Source: Candidatus Magasanikiibacteriota bacterium
GTDB lineage: Bacteria; Patescibacteriota; Patescibacteriia; Magasanikbacterales; GWA2-37-8
Assembly: GCA_903858555.1 (NCBI GenBank)
Contig: CAIOJG010000041.1
Location: forward strand, 1-5,350
Length of the DNA: 5,350 nt
Reading direction: 5' to 3'
Translations under genes and position numbers: made by a program
The notes under the pieces: model-generated
The model's database searches: none
What the model was told of the DNA's origin: nothing
What the model saw: the letters and a program-made list of their open reading frames with translations, nothing else
Shown here: positions 1 to 5,350 of the stretch, one piece after another
Layout of the letters: each line of letters starts with the position of its first letter
Position numbering within the stretch: position 1 is the first letter of the stretch

Positions 1-1
1 C

Positions 2-469
2 TTCGCCACCAGGATTAAGGAGGCAGAAATCTGGAGAAATACTTTTGTCCTACAAGAGGAAGATGTTTATCCTGTTTCCTTGGCCGAGATGAAATCCCGA
101 CACCTCAAACTCCAACTGGTGATGCTCAACCGGTCGCTGGAACACTACCCCGGAAAACCCTGGCTGGAAATTCCGGCCAGCAAAGTCTTCATGACGCTAC
201 TTGAATACTCAGGCGGATTCATCTCCGCCAAGAAATTCAACCTCTGGCGTAGTTGGCTTTGGAAAGCCTGGATCAACGAAGCGAAGTACGAGCTGCGTTT
301 GCTGCGCCGCCATCATCACTGGACCGAAGTGGAGTCCTCGGCAGGCGTGGACAAGATCTTGAGACTTTTGCGGCTGGCACACGCTGGACCGGAGGACATT
401 GAAACGTCCACCAAGGAGCTTAAAAAACTCCGCAAGGTTCACAAGCAGACCAGAGGAATCAAGAAGTGA
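2..469 (+). CDS. 3' end of an unrecognised basic, Trp-rich protein (partial, open at the left edge)
   Basis: The frame is open from base 2 to a TGA at 467-469, giving 155 visible residues, so the true start lies outside the window. A TTG at 80 would give a 129-residue protein, but nothing marks it as a start and the frame upstream of it reads like protein. Codon use is strongly GC-ending (ctg, ctc, ggc, aag, gcc), which supports real coding and differs sharply from every gene to the right. The visible protein has seven tryptophans, no cysteine, a Trp-rich stretch near residues 77-90, a HHHW motif near 104-107 and a Lys/Arg-rich helical tail. It has no membrane segment or signal peptide. The basic, helical character could suit nucleic-acid binding, but that is a guess. 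I do not recognise the family and assign no function. Confidence 0.7.
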   Translation, partial: FATRIKEAEIWRNTFVLQEEDVYPVSLAEMKSRHLKLQLVMLNRSLEHYPGKPWLEIPASKVFMTLLEYSGGFISAKKFNLWRSWLWKAWINEAKYELRLLRRHHHWTEVESSAGVDKILRLLRLAHAGPEDIETSTKELKKLRKVHKQTRGIKK

Positions 470-498
470 GGCACCATTTCACAAACCCGCACACCACC

Positions 499-524
499 AA
501 AGGAGGTAGGATGTGCGGCCTACC
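499..524 (+). promoter_or_regulatory. Perfect Shine-Dalgarno sequence overlapping a small hairpin with ATG in its loop
   Basis: AAAGGAGG at 499-506 is fully complementary to the usual 16S rRNA 3' end and sits 4 bases before an ATG at 511. GGTAGG (505-510) pairs perfectly with CCTACC (519-524) across an 8-base loop that begins with that ATG. The hairpin would take up the last two G of the Shine-Dalgarno sequence. It is not followed by a T-run, so it is not an intrinsic terminator for the gene on its left. The bases are certain; a regulatory role is inference, and a 6-bp stem can arise by chance. Confidence 0.35.
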
Positions 525-573
525 ATTGCTATCAAGATTTGATATCAGCGGTTATAAAAAAATCCCCGATTAA
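511..573 (+). CDS. Possible 20-codon ORF or truncated gene start behind a strong ribosome site
   Basis: ATG at 511 opens a 20-codon frame ending in TAA at 571-573, preceded at ideal strength by a Shine-Dalgarno sequence. The peptide begins MCGLPLLSR. Its last five codons form the 5' arm of the terminator at 557-587 and its stop codon is that terminator's loop. It spans the point where GC-rich sequence gives way to AT-rich sequence, so it may be the beginning of a longer gene cut by a junction rather than a natural small protein. It could also be a chance ORF. The initiation signal is the only positive evidence. Confidence 0.2.
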   Translation: MCGLPLLSRFDISGYKKIPD

Positions 574-587
574 ATCGAGGATTTTTT
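557..587. terminator. Bidirectional intrinsic terminator between convergent genes
   Basis: The arms at 557-570 and 574-587 pair over 14 positions with one C-A mismatch (566/578), closing on a 3-base TAA loop. A-tracts (556-562) precede and T-tracts (582-587, then 589-590) follow, so either strand gives a GC-containing stem followed by a U-run. It lies directly after the stop codon of the - strand hydrolase (590-592) and downstream of the + strand material on the left. It should end the mntH-hydrolase transcript and also stop any transcript coming from the left. Confidence 0.85.
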
Positions 588-589
588 AT

Positions 590-1333
590 TTACAATTTTA
601 TCACCATGTCATCAAACGCCGCGAAAGAATTTTTAAATTGCGTGCGCGCACGTTTTTGCGCCAACAATCTTTTGGCTTTGGTATTAAATGAATTTGGCCC
701 AAACTGAGTCAAATACATTTTTTTGGCTTTGGCCAATTTAGCCACATTCCCCGCCCCTTCCGGCCCAGAGTGTCCCCAAAAATCTTTCGGTACATCCTGC
801 CAATAGCCACACTCGTGAATTAAGATATCCGCGTCTTTAGCCAACTCAATATCATTTTCACACGGCTTGGTATCAGTGCAGTAAGTGACAATTTTATCTT
901 CCAAATAAAAACGATAACCAAAATCTTCATCAATGTGATCGAGCGGCAAACAATCAAAACGAATCGGAAAAGCGTACTTCCCCGCTTTCACTTCTTTGGT
1001 AATCACTTTATAGTTCAAATCTTTCAGTGAAGCCGCGTAGGGATGGCCCCAAATTGTTTTCATCATTTTGTTTAGTCCTTTGTGACTAATAATCGTCAAT
1101 GGATTTTTAAGTCCGAGTTTGGTCAAAGTGTGCAAACCACAAATATGATCCATATGAAAATGACTCAAAAAAAGATATACCGGTTTATCTTCGGTAATAA
1201 ATTCTCCGGCTTTAGCAATTCCAAAACCAGCGTCTAAAATAATATAAGCTTCTTTGGCATCAATCAAAGCGCTGACAGTATTACCCATATCACTATCATA
1301 CCAACCATTAGTTCCTAAAAAACGAATTTTCAT
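590..1333 (-). CDS. Metallo-beta-lactamase-fold metal-dependent hydrolase (RNase Z/ElaC-like layout)
   Basis: This is a 247-residue cytoplasmic protein of normal length for a stand-alone MBL hydrolase. In order it shows the N-terminal strand MKIRFLGT, a GNT motif near 17-19, LDAG near 33-36, the signature HFHMDH at 58-63 (H58, H60, D62, H63), H133 in LDHI, D154 in CTDT, HE at 173-174 and H188 in a GHS motif. The HE...GHS arrangement resembles the RNase Z/ElaC and related phosphodiesterase branch. The position that normally supplies the last zinc ligand (LTH followed by F or L) reads LTQF, with Gln at 210 (codon CAG). Either the site is altered or another residue replaces it. The substrate cannot be read from the sequence. 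The ATG lies 13 bases after the mntH-like stop codon with no Shine-Dalgarno sequence, so it is probably the second gene of that operon and translationally coupled. Fold assignment is firm; tRNA 3' processing is only one possibility. Confidence 0.88.
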   Translation of the reverse strand: MKIRFLGTNGWYDSDMGNTVSALIDAKEAYIILDAGFGIAKAGEFITEDKPVYLFLSHFHMDHICGLHTLTKLGLKNPLTIISHKGLNKMMKTIWGHPYAASLKDLNYKVITKEVKAGKYAFPIRFDCLPLDHIDEDFGYRFYLEDKIVTYCTDTKPCENDIELAKDADILIHECGYWQDVPKDFWGHSGPEGAGNVAKLAKAKKMYLTQFGPNSFNTKAKRLLAQKRARTQFKNSFAAFDDMVIKL

Positions 1334-1346
1334 AAATCAAAGACAA

Positions 1347-2693
1347 TCAAGATTTAATTAGCAAAAATAACAGACAGATATTTAATACTACTATGATAGT
1401 AGCTACCAACCAAGCTAAAATGGACATTAATTTGTTGTTGGCAAAATTTCCTAAATACTCTTTTTTTCCGGTAAAATATATCAATGGAAAAACAGCAAAC
1501 GGCAACTGCAGACTCAAGACTACCTGACTTAATACCAATAGTCTAGTCAGGCTCCCAACACCAAAAATAAAAATAGTAACGATGGCCGGAATTATGGCCA
1601 ACAATCTCGTAATCATCCGACGCAACCACGGTGCAATTTTAAAATGCAAAAAACCTTCCATAATAATCTGTCCAGCCAAAGTACCGGTGACTGTCGAATT
1701 TTGTCCAGAGGCCAACAGCGCTAAAGCAAACAAAATAGAAGCGGCGGACGCGCCAAGCAACGGTGATAAAAGTTTATAAGCTTGAGATATTTCAAAAACA
1801 TTCGTGAGCCCTCGAGTATAAAAAGTCGCGGCCGAAACTATCAAAATCGCTGCGTTTATATAAAACGCTAAAGACAAAGCAAACGATGAATCAATCGCCG
1901 AAAATTTCAACGCTTCTTTTTTACCTTCTTCCGTTTCCTCATACGCACGTGTCTGCACTAGAGCGGAATGCAAATATAAATTGTGCGGCATTACTGTCGC
2001 TCCCAAAATACCAACCGCGATATACAACATTTCTCGATTGGTAAACAAAGTTACGGTCGGAACAAAACCGCCAAATAACGCACTCACGTCGGGACGAGAA
2101 AATATCAACTCAAAAGTAAAGGCCACCAGAATCGTCCCAATCAGAGTTATCACCAATGCTTCCAAATAACGAAATCCTTTATTTTGTAAAAGCAACAAAA
2201 TAAAAACATCACAGGCGGTAATAACTACACCCAGACCCAACGGGATTTTAAAAAGTAAATTCAAAGCAATCGCCGAACCAATCACTTCAGCTAAATCACA
2301 AGCAACAATCATTACCTCGGCCATTAGCCACAAAAAAATCGAAACTCGTTTTCCAAATTTATCACGACAAATCTGTGCCAAATCACGCCCCGTCACAATC
2401 CCAAGTTTAGCCGAAAGATATTGCAAAAGCATCGCAAAAATACTGGACACCAAAACCACAAACAAAAGCGCGTAACCATATTTTGCCCCACCGGCCAAAT
2501 CTGTCGCCCAATTACCAGGATCCATATACCCTACCGCCACCAAATATCCAGGACCAGAAAAAGCCAACATCTTTCTCCAAAAAGAAAATGATCTTGGTAC
2601 AGCGATAGACTTATGCGATTCCGACAAACTTTTGTCCTCTACCACATCGCCTTTCTCCCACTGTCTAGATTTAAACCAATTTAAATGCGTCAT
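1347..2693 (-). CDS. mntH: Nramp-family divalent metal (Mn2+/Fe2+) transporter, MntH-like
   Basis: This 448-residue inner-membrane protein imports Mn2+ or Fe2+, probably with protons. About eleven hydrophobic segments run from residue 47 to 446. TM1 carries the family signature DPGNW at 58-62 (metal ligands D58 and N61), followed by TDLAGG. TM6 carries AxxMPHN at 232-238, supplying the A232 backbone and M235 sulfur ligands. The conserved GQNSTVTGT segment lies at 330-338. All expected metal-site residues are present, so it should be active. I chose ATG at 2693. The frame extends to a TTG at 2777, but those 28 residues would cover the gene's own promoter and the start codon of the divergent gene. 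With the promoter at 2703-2731 the mRNA would begin about 3 bases before the ATG, so it looks leaderless. A GTG at 2645, preceded by GGGAGAAAGG, is an alternative start. The N-terminal 40 residues are hydrophilic. The MBL hydrolase follows in the same operon. Confidence 0.93.
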   Translation of the reverse strand: MTHLNWFKSRQWEKGDVVEDKSLSESHKSIAVPRSFSFWRKMLAFSGPGYLVAVGYMDPGNWATDLAGGAKYGYALLFVVLVSSIFAMLLQYLSAKLGIVTGRDLAQICRDKFGKRVSIFLWLMAEVMIVACDLAEVIGSAIALNLLFKIPLGLGVVITACDVFILLLLQNKGFRYLEALVITLIGTILVAFTFELIFSRPDVSALFGGFVPTVTLFTNREMLYIAVGILGATVMPHNLYLHSALVQTRAYEETEEGKKEALKFSAIDSSFALSLAFYINAAILIVSAATFYTRGLTNVFEISQAYKLLSPLLGASAASILFALALLASGQNSTVTGTLAGQIIMEGFLHFKIAPWLRRMITRLLAIIPAIVTIFIFGVGSLTRLLVLSQVVLSLQLPFAVFPLIYFTGKKEYLGNFANNKLMSILAWLVATIIVVLNICLLFLLIKS

Positions 2694-2702
2694 ATCGATG
2701 AA

Positions 2703-2731
2703 ATTATGCCATAAAAACAGGGCTTGGTCAA
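2703..2731 (-). promoter_or_regulatory. Sigma-70-type promoter of the mntH-hydrolase operon
   Basis: On the - strand TTGACC (plus 2731-2726) is followed after exactly 17 bases by CATAAT (plus 2708-2703). Each box has five of six consensus matches. The expected transcription start is near 2696, about 3 bases before the ATG at 2693-2691. This leaves no room for a leader or riboswitch. The strength of the match and its position support the chosen start codon. Confidence 0.75.
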
Positions 2732-2752
2732 ACCCAAAATATACGGTATAAT
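2724..2752 (+). promoter_or_regulatory. Sigma-70-type promoter of the Mqo-like gene
   Basis: A perfect TATAAT at 2747-2752 lies 17 bases after TTGGTC at 2724-2729, which keeps only the TTG of a -35 box. The predicted start is near 2759, about 9 bases before the ATG at 2768, with no Shine-Dalgarno sequence between. The -35 box overlaps the -35 box of the divergent operon (2726-2731). The weak -35 suggests help from an activator or lower output, but this is inference. Confidence 0.65.
2740..2750. promoter_or_regulatory. Candidate operator: small inverted repeat overlapping the Mqo-like -10 box
   Basis: TATAC and GTATA form an 11-base inverted repeat around a central G at 2745. The right arm covers the first four bases of TATAAT. 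A bound protein there would block this promoter. In AT-rich promoter DNA such a repeat is cheap, and it does not match the MntR, Fur or DtxR boxes I know. Confidence 0.2.
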
Positions 2753-2767
2753 ATATCTTTAAACTAT

Positions 2768-4048
2768 ATGAATACAAAAAAATATCAAATCTTAATTGCC
2801 GGTGGTGGAATTACCGGTTCGGCGCTATTATATACTCTATCTCAACTTCCTGAGATAAAAAACATTGCGCTGATAGAAAAAAACAGTACTTTAGGTAGTC
2901 TCAACAGTAGCAGTTTGCGTAATAGTCAAACTTTACATTTTGGCGATATTGAAACCAACTACAATTTGGAAAAAGCCAAGCTTGTAAATTCCGGAGCACA
3001 ATTGGTGGCTGATTATCTAGAAAAACTTCCTACCAACGACGGTCTTTTTAGCCACACTCAGAGTATGATTTTAGCAGTGGGTGAAAAAGAAGTCGCTAAA
3101 TTAAACAAAAGGTTTGAAGATTTCAAAGGTCTTTTTCCCAACCTGCAAAAACTAGAACGCGCGGAAATAGAAAAACTGGAACCCAAATTAATCGAGGGTC
3201 GAGATTTAGACACTCCGGTTTTGGCACTTTGTTCAAAAGATCGCTATACAGTGGACTATGAAAAACTTTGTAAACAATTTGTGTCTGATGCGCAGAAAAA
3301 TAAATCAGATATCGATATTTTTTTTAATACCAAAATAAAACAAATAAAAAAAACTGCTAGCGGATATGAAATTTATACTGACACCGAAAAATTTGAAGCA
3401 GAAATCGTGATTATCGCGATGGGCGCGCATAGTTTGCTTTTCGCCAAACAACTTGGATACGGCCTGGAATATTCCTTACTGCCGGTAATTGGTGATTATT
3501 ACAGCACCACCAAGCCACTGCTCAATGGCAAAGTCTACACCATGCAAAACGAAAAATTACCTTTTGCGGCCATTCATGGTGACCCAAATATTTTAAATCC
3601 AGACGAAACTCGTTTTGGTCCAACCGCCCTATCCCTGCCAATTTTAGAACGCGGTTCAATGAAAACTTTTTTTGAATTTATAAAATCCACCGGTTTGGAT
3701 TGGAGTTCCATTGCCAGTGTTATCAAAATAAATTCAGATAAAGAAATTATTAAATTTGTTTTGGAAAATTTGATATATACTTTGCCGCTTATTGGTCGCT
3801 ACATGTTTGCCAAAACATTGAGAAAGATTGTGCCGACCATTCATGTGGCTGATCTGCAAAAAGAAAAAGGCATCGGCGGCATCCGCCCACAATTGGTAAA
3901 CAAAAAAGAACGACGCCTATTGCTAGGCGCCGCAGAAATTCTAGGCGATAATATTATTTTCAACGTCACGCCATCTCCAGGAGCAACTGCTTGTCTGCAA
4001 ACAGCCAAAAGAATGACAAAACAAATAAATTTATTTTTAAATAAATAA
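2768..4048 (+). CDS. mqo: FAD-dependent oxidoreductase of the malate:quinone oxidoreductase type
   Basis: The product has 426 residues. It opens with a dinucleotide-binding fold: ILIAGGGITG with the glycine motif at 12-17 and an acidic ADP-ribose-binding residue, E37, ending the second strand. Further stretches follow the Mqo pattern in order: NSQTLHFGDIETNY near 52-65 (compare the family's NxGTxH...ELNY), VGEKEV near 104-109 with a Lys-rich helix after it, LIEGRDLDTPV near 141-151, a second FAD-contact strand ending IIAMGAHS near 215-222, RFGPTA near 282-287, and TPSPGA near 401-406 close to the C terminus. Mqo oxidises malate to oxaloacetate and passes electrons to membrane quinone. Bacterial Mqo is usually about 490-550 residues, so this is a short version and the substrate could be another 2-hydroxyacid. 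There is no signal peptide or membrane helix, as expected for a peripheral flavoprotein. It is a single-gene unit, divergent from mntH, ending at a shared terminator. The flavoprotein call is firm; Mqo identity is likely but not proven. Confidence 0.8.
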   Translation: MNTKKYQILIAGGGITGSALLYTLSQLPEIKNIALIEKNSTLGSLNSSSLRNSQTLHFGDIETNYNLEKAKLVNSGAQLVADYLEKLPTNDGLFSHTQSMILAVGEKEVAKLNKRFEDFKGLFPNLQKLERAEIEKLEPKLIEGRDLDTPVLALCSKDRYTVDYEKLCKQFVSDAQKNKSDIDIFFNTKIKQIKKTASGYEIYTDTEKFEAEIVIIAMGAHSLLFAKQLGYGLEYSLLPVIGDYYSTTKPLLNGKVYTMQNEKLPFAAIHGDPNILNPDETRFGPTALSLPILERGSMKTFFEFIKSTGLDWSSIASVIKINSDKEIIKFVLENLIYTLPLIGRYMFAKTLRKIVPTIHVADLQKEKGIGGIRPQLVNKKERRLLLGAAEILGDNIIFNVTPSPGATACLQTAKRMTKQINLFLNK

Positions 4049-4058
4049 TTACAGAACA

Positions 4059-4086
4059 AAAATCCCAGCTAAACAGCCGGGATTTT
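4059..4086. terminator. Bidirectional intrinsic terminator between convergent genes
   Basis: The arms at 4059-4069 and 4076-4086 pair over 11 positions with one A-C mismatch (4067/4078) around a TAAACA loop. On the + strand the stem runs into T-rich sequence to 4094, ending the Mqo-like transcript. On the - strand the A-run at 4058-4062 gives the U-tract for the coiled-coil gene. The + strand T-tract overlaps the stop codon of that convergent gene (4093-4095), so the two 3' ends are packed with almost no spare sequence. Confidence 0.85.
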
Positions 4087-4092
4087 ATTTTT

Positions 4093-5350
4093 TTATACTT
4101 TACCAGGTTTAAAACCTTTTTTAATATCATCTTCAAACGGCTTGCTTGTGCGTCTTGGGTCGCCAGGTTCATGTGGTCTAGAATCAGCCGGATTTTTATA
4201 ATGATTATCTGTTTTTGTCGGTTCAGGCACAACCTCGATTGGAGATAAATCTGAAGTTTTATTATCACTGGCCGTATCTAAACCTGCTCGGAGTTTTTCT
4301 ATATCAGCCAAAAGTTTATTAGCCTGTTCTTTCATTTTTGCAGTAGCGTGAGTAGGATGTTGTTCGTCTCCAACCACACTCTTTGCGCTTCCAGCCGCCA
4401 TATCTAGACGAAACTTGGCAGTTGCCACACCTTTAAAATTACCTTGCTTTATTTCCTTCAAGATGATATTTGCTTCTTGAAGAGCGACATGATCGTGAGC
4501 CAATTCGGCTTTTAAATTTCTTGCCGCTTCTTTCTTTTGTTGCCCGCGAGTCAAATGTTTTACAGCAACTTCTGGCTTGCTTTGATTACCTGGATTGAGC
4601 GCCTCCAATTCACTGCTATCACCTTCAAAACCATGGAGAATAGCACGGACTTCATTTACTTTGGCAATTGTTTTTGGATCTAAGTTATCGCTATTTTTTA
4701 CATGTTCATCCACTAAAGCCATTTTTGTTTTAGCTTCATTCAATAAAAATTCACTATTTTTACTTTCCTGTTCAACAGCGCCAGCATACAACCTTAACAA
4801 ATGCATAACTCCGTCATCTTTAGCATTCAATAGTGAATTGATGTCGGCGTCAGCTCGGTGTAAACCACCTTCTAACTGCTGATCAGTGCCAGCTGCGTTT
4901 ATCCTTTCCAACATAGTCAACCTGACTACCGGAGAATTTTCCTGCAACTTACGATAATCTTCCCAAAAATTATGATCTGTATGAGACGTTATATCAACAC
5001 CCTCTTCTAGAGATTTTTCAAGCTTTATTCGATAATCAGCCAATTTTTCTTTAACAATTTTTTTGTTTTCCAATTTATGTTCCATTTTGGCAATAAGTTT
5101 TCCTAAATCATCAAAGGCCTTAGCGTCTCTTTTGCCAGGAGTGCTGCCTTCCATTTTCATCGATAACTTTAAGCGTTCTTCACGCACATCATCTAGTTCA
5201 TGACTCAAACTATCAATTTCCTGTTCTAAACCTGGCGCGCCAATCATATCAATCGGATGACTTCTGCCAGCGGCATCTACGCCTAATTTTGGTTCATTAG
5301 AAATTGCTTTGCTAAATTCCTCTAATCTTCTTAGCGTTCTCTCGCGTGGA
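4093..5350 (-). CDS. C-terminal part of an unrecognised coiled-coil protein (partial, open at the right edge)
   Basis: The frame is open from the right edge to TAA at 4095-4093, giving 418 visible residues. An internal ATG at 5247 is not preferred because the 34 residues before it read as normal protein. The visible part is almost wholly helical and highly charged. Coiled-coil-like stretches lie near residues 40-65 and 77-117, with more amphipathic helices around 135-235 and 265-355. A Pro-, charge- and polar-rich tail (about 360-418), probably disordered, ends in GFKPGKV. There is no cysteine, one tryptophan (W129), and no membrane segment in the visible part. I do not recognise a domain. 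The shape suggests a structural, scaffold or surface-associated role, but a helical transmembrane or enzymatic domain may lie outside the window. Codon use matches the AT-rich neighbours. Confidence 0.75.
   Translation of the reverse strand, partial: PRERTLRRLEEFSKAISNEPKLGVDAAGRSHPIDMIGAPGLEQEIDSLSHELDDVREERLKLSMKMEGSTPGKRDAKAFDDLGKLIAKMEHKLENKKIVKEKLADYRIKLEKSLEEGVDITSHTDHNFWEDYRKLQENSPVVRLTMLERINAAGTDQQLEGGLHRADADINSLLNAKDDGVMHLLRLYAGAVEQESKNSEFLLNEAKTKMALVDEHVKNSDNLDPKTIAKVNEVRAILHGFEGDSSELEALNPGNQSKPEVAVKHLTRGQQKKEAARNLKAELAHDHVALQEANIILKEIKQGNFKGVATAKFRLDMAAGSAKSVVGDEQHPTHATAKMKEQANKLLADIEKLRAGLDTASDNKTSDLSPIEVVPEPTKTDNHYKNPADSRPHEPGDPRRTSKPFEDDIKKGFKPGKV

Noticed and set aside
209..442. 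A 77-residue - strand ORF inside the left gene
   Set aside because: The + strand frame has clear coding bias, and this one is its antisense shadow.
80..469. TTG at 80 as the start of the left gene
   Set aside because: The frame is open upstream to the window edge with the same codon style, and no ribosome site precedes the TTG.
2..469. Accessory protein (Avd) of a diversity-generating retroelement, which are common in CPR genomes
   Set aside because: It has a similar size and basic helical character, but no recognisable Avd sequence pattern, and no template repeat or reverse transcriptase is visible in the window.
470..589. tRNA gene, insertion-sequence end or CRISPR repeat in the longest gap
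   Set aside because: There is no cloverleaf, terminal inverted repeat pair, transposase remnant or repeated unit. Only the ribosome site, hairpin, small ORF and terminator are seen.
1334..1349. TGA read as glycine (alternative code) at the end of the mntH-like gene
   Set aside because: The protein ends at the usual place after its last membrane helix, and the next gene starts 13 bases later with a conserved N terminus.
1582..2169. Two short + strand ORFs inside the mntH-like gene
   Set aside because: They are antisense shadows of a conserved membrane-protein frame, with no start signals.
2694..2767. Manganese riboswitch or MntR/Fur-type box upstream of mntH
   Set aside because: The promoter leaves almost no leader for a riboswitch, and no sequence resembling the known operator consensus is present.
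2694..2777. A 28-residue N-terminal extension of the mntH-like protein beginning at a TTG at 2777
   Set aside because: It would overlap the gene's own -35 and -10 boxes and the start codon of the divergent gene. The family does not need it, and ATG at 2693 fits the promoter.
3841..4268. Two overlapping - strand ORFs across the end of the Mqo-like gene and the terminator
   Set aside because: They lie antisense to or out of frame with well-supported genes, run through a terminator, and their translations lack family features.
4595..4882. A 95-residue + strand ORF inside the coiled-coil gene
   Set aside because: It is the antisense of a helical charged protein, which naturally gives a Ser/Leu-rich shadow, and it has no ribosome site.

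Overview
The window looks like a piece of a small-genome, AT-rich bacterium, plausibly a member of the Candidate Phyla Radiation (Patescibacteria). That placement is inference. It rests on the composition of about 38% GC in sampled lines to the right of about 560, tight gene packing, genes without Shine-Dalgarno sites, and a long coiled-coil protein of no family I recognise. Stop codon usage (TGA ends the mntH-like gene, TAA the others) argues for the ordinary bacterial code rather than a TGA-as-glycine code.

The layout falls into two parts. Bases 1 to about 550 are GC-rich (one 60-base line, 301-360, is about 62% GC). They hold the 3' end of an unrecognised Trp-rich, basic gene on the + strand, then a perfect Shine-Dalgarno sequence, a small hairpin and a 20-codon ORF. 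At about 550 the composition drops sharply and stays low. The left part is therefore either transferred DNA or, possibly, a chimeric join.

The AT-rich part starts with a two-gene operon on the - strand: an Nramp-family Mn/Fe transporter (mntH, 2693 to 1347), followed 13 bases later by a metallo-beta-lactamase-fold hydrolase (1333 to 590). Divergent from it is a malate:quinone oxidoreductase-like FAD enzyme on the + strand (2768-4048). The two divergent promoters are visible and their -35 boxes overlap, so they probably exclude each other. Both predict transcripts that start within about 10 bases of the start codon. A partial coiled-coil gene on the - strand enters from the right edge and ends at 4093.

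Both convergent junctions (557-587 and 4059-4086) carry compact, apparently bidirectional intrinsic terminators. No tRNA, rRNA, CRISPR array, insertion sequence or long repeat was seen. There is no gene-free stretch longer than 300 bases; the longest gap is 470-589. I found no clear undescribed multi-gene system. The most notable points are the composition break, the overlapping divergent promoters, the apparent loss of a conserved metal ligand in the hydrolase, and the Mqo-like enzyme in a probable non-respiring lineage.
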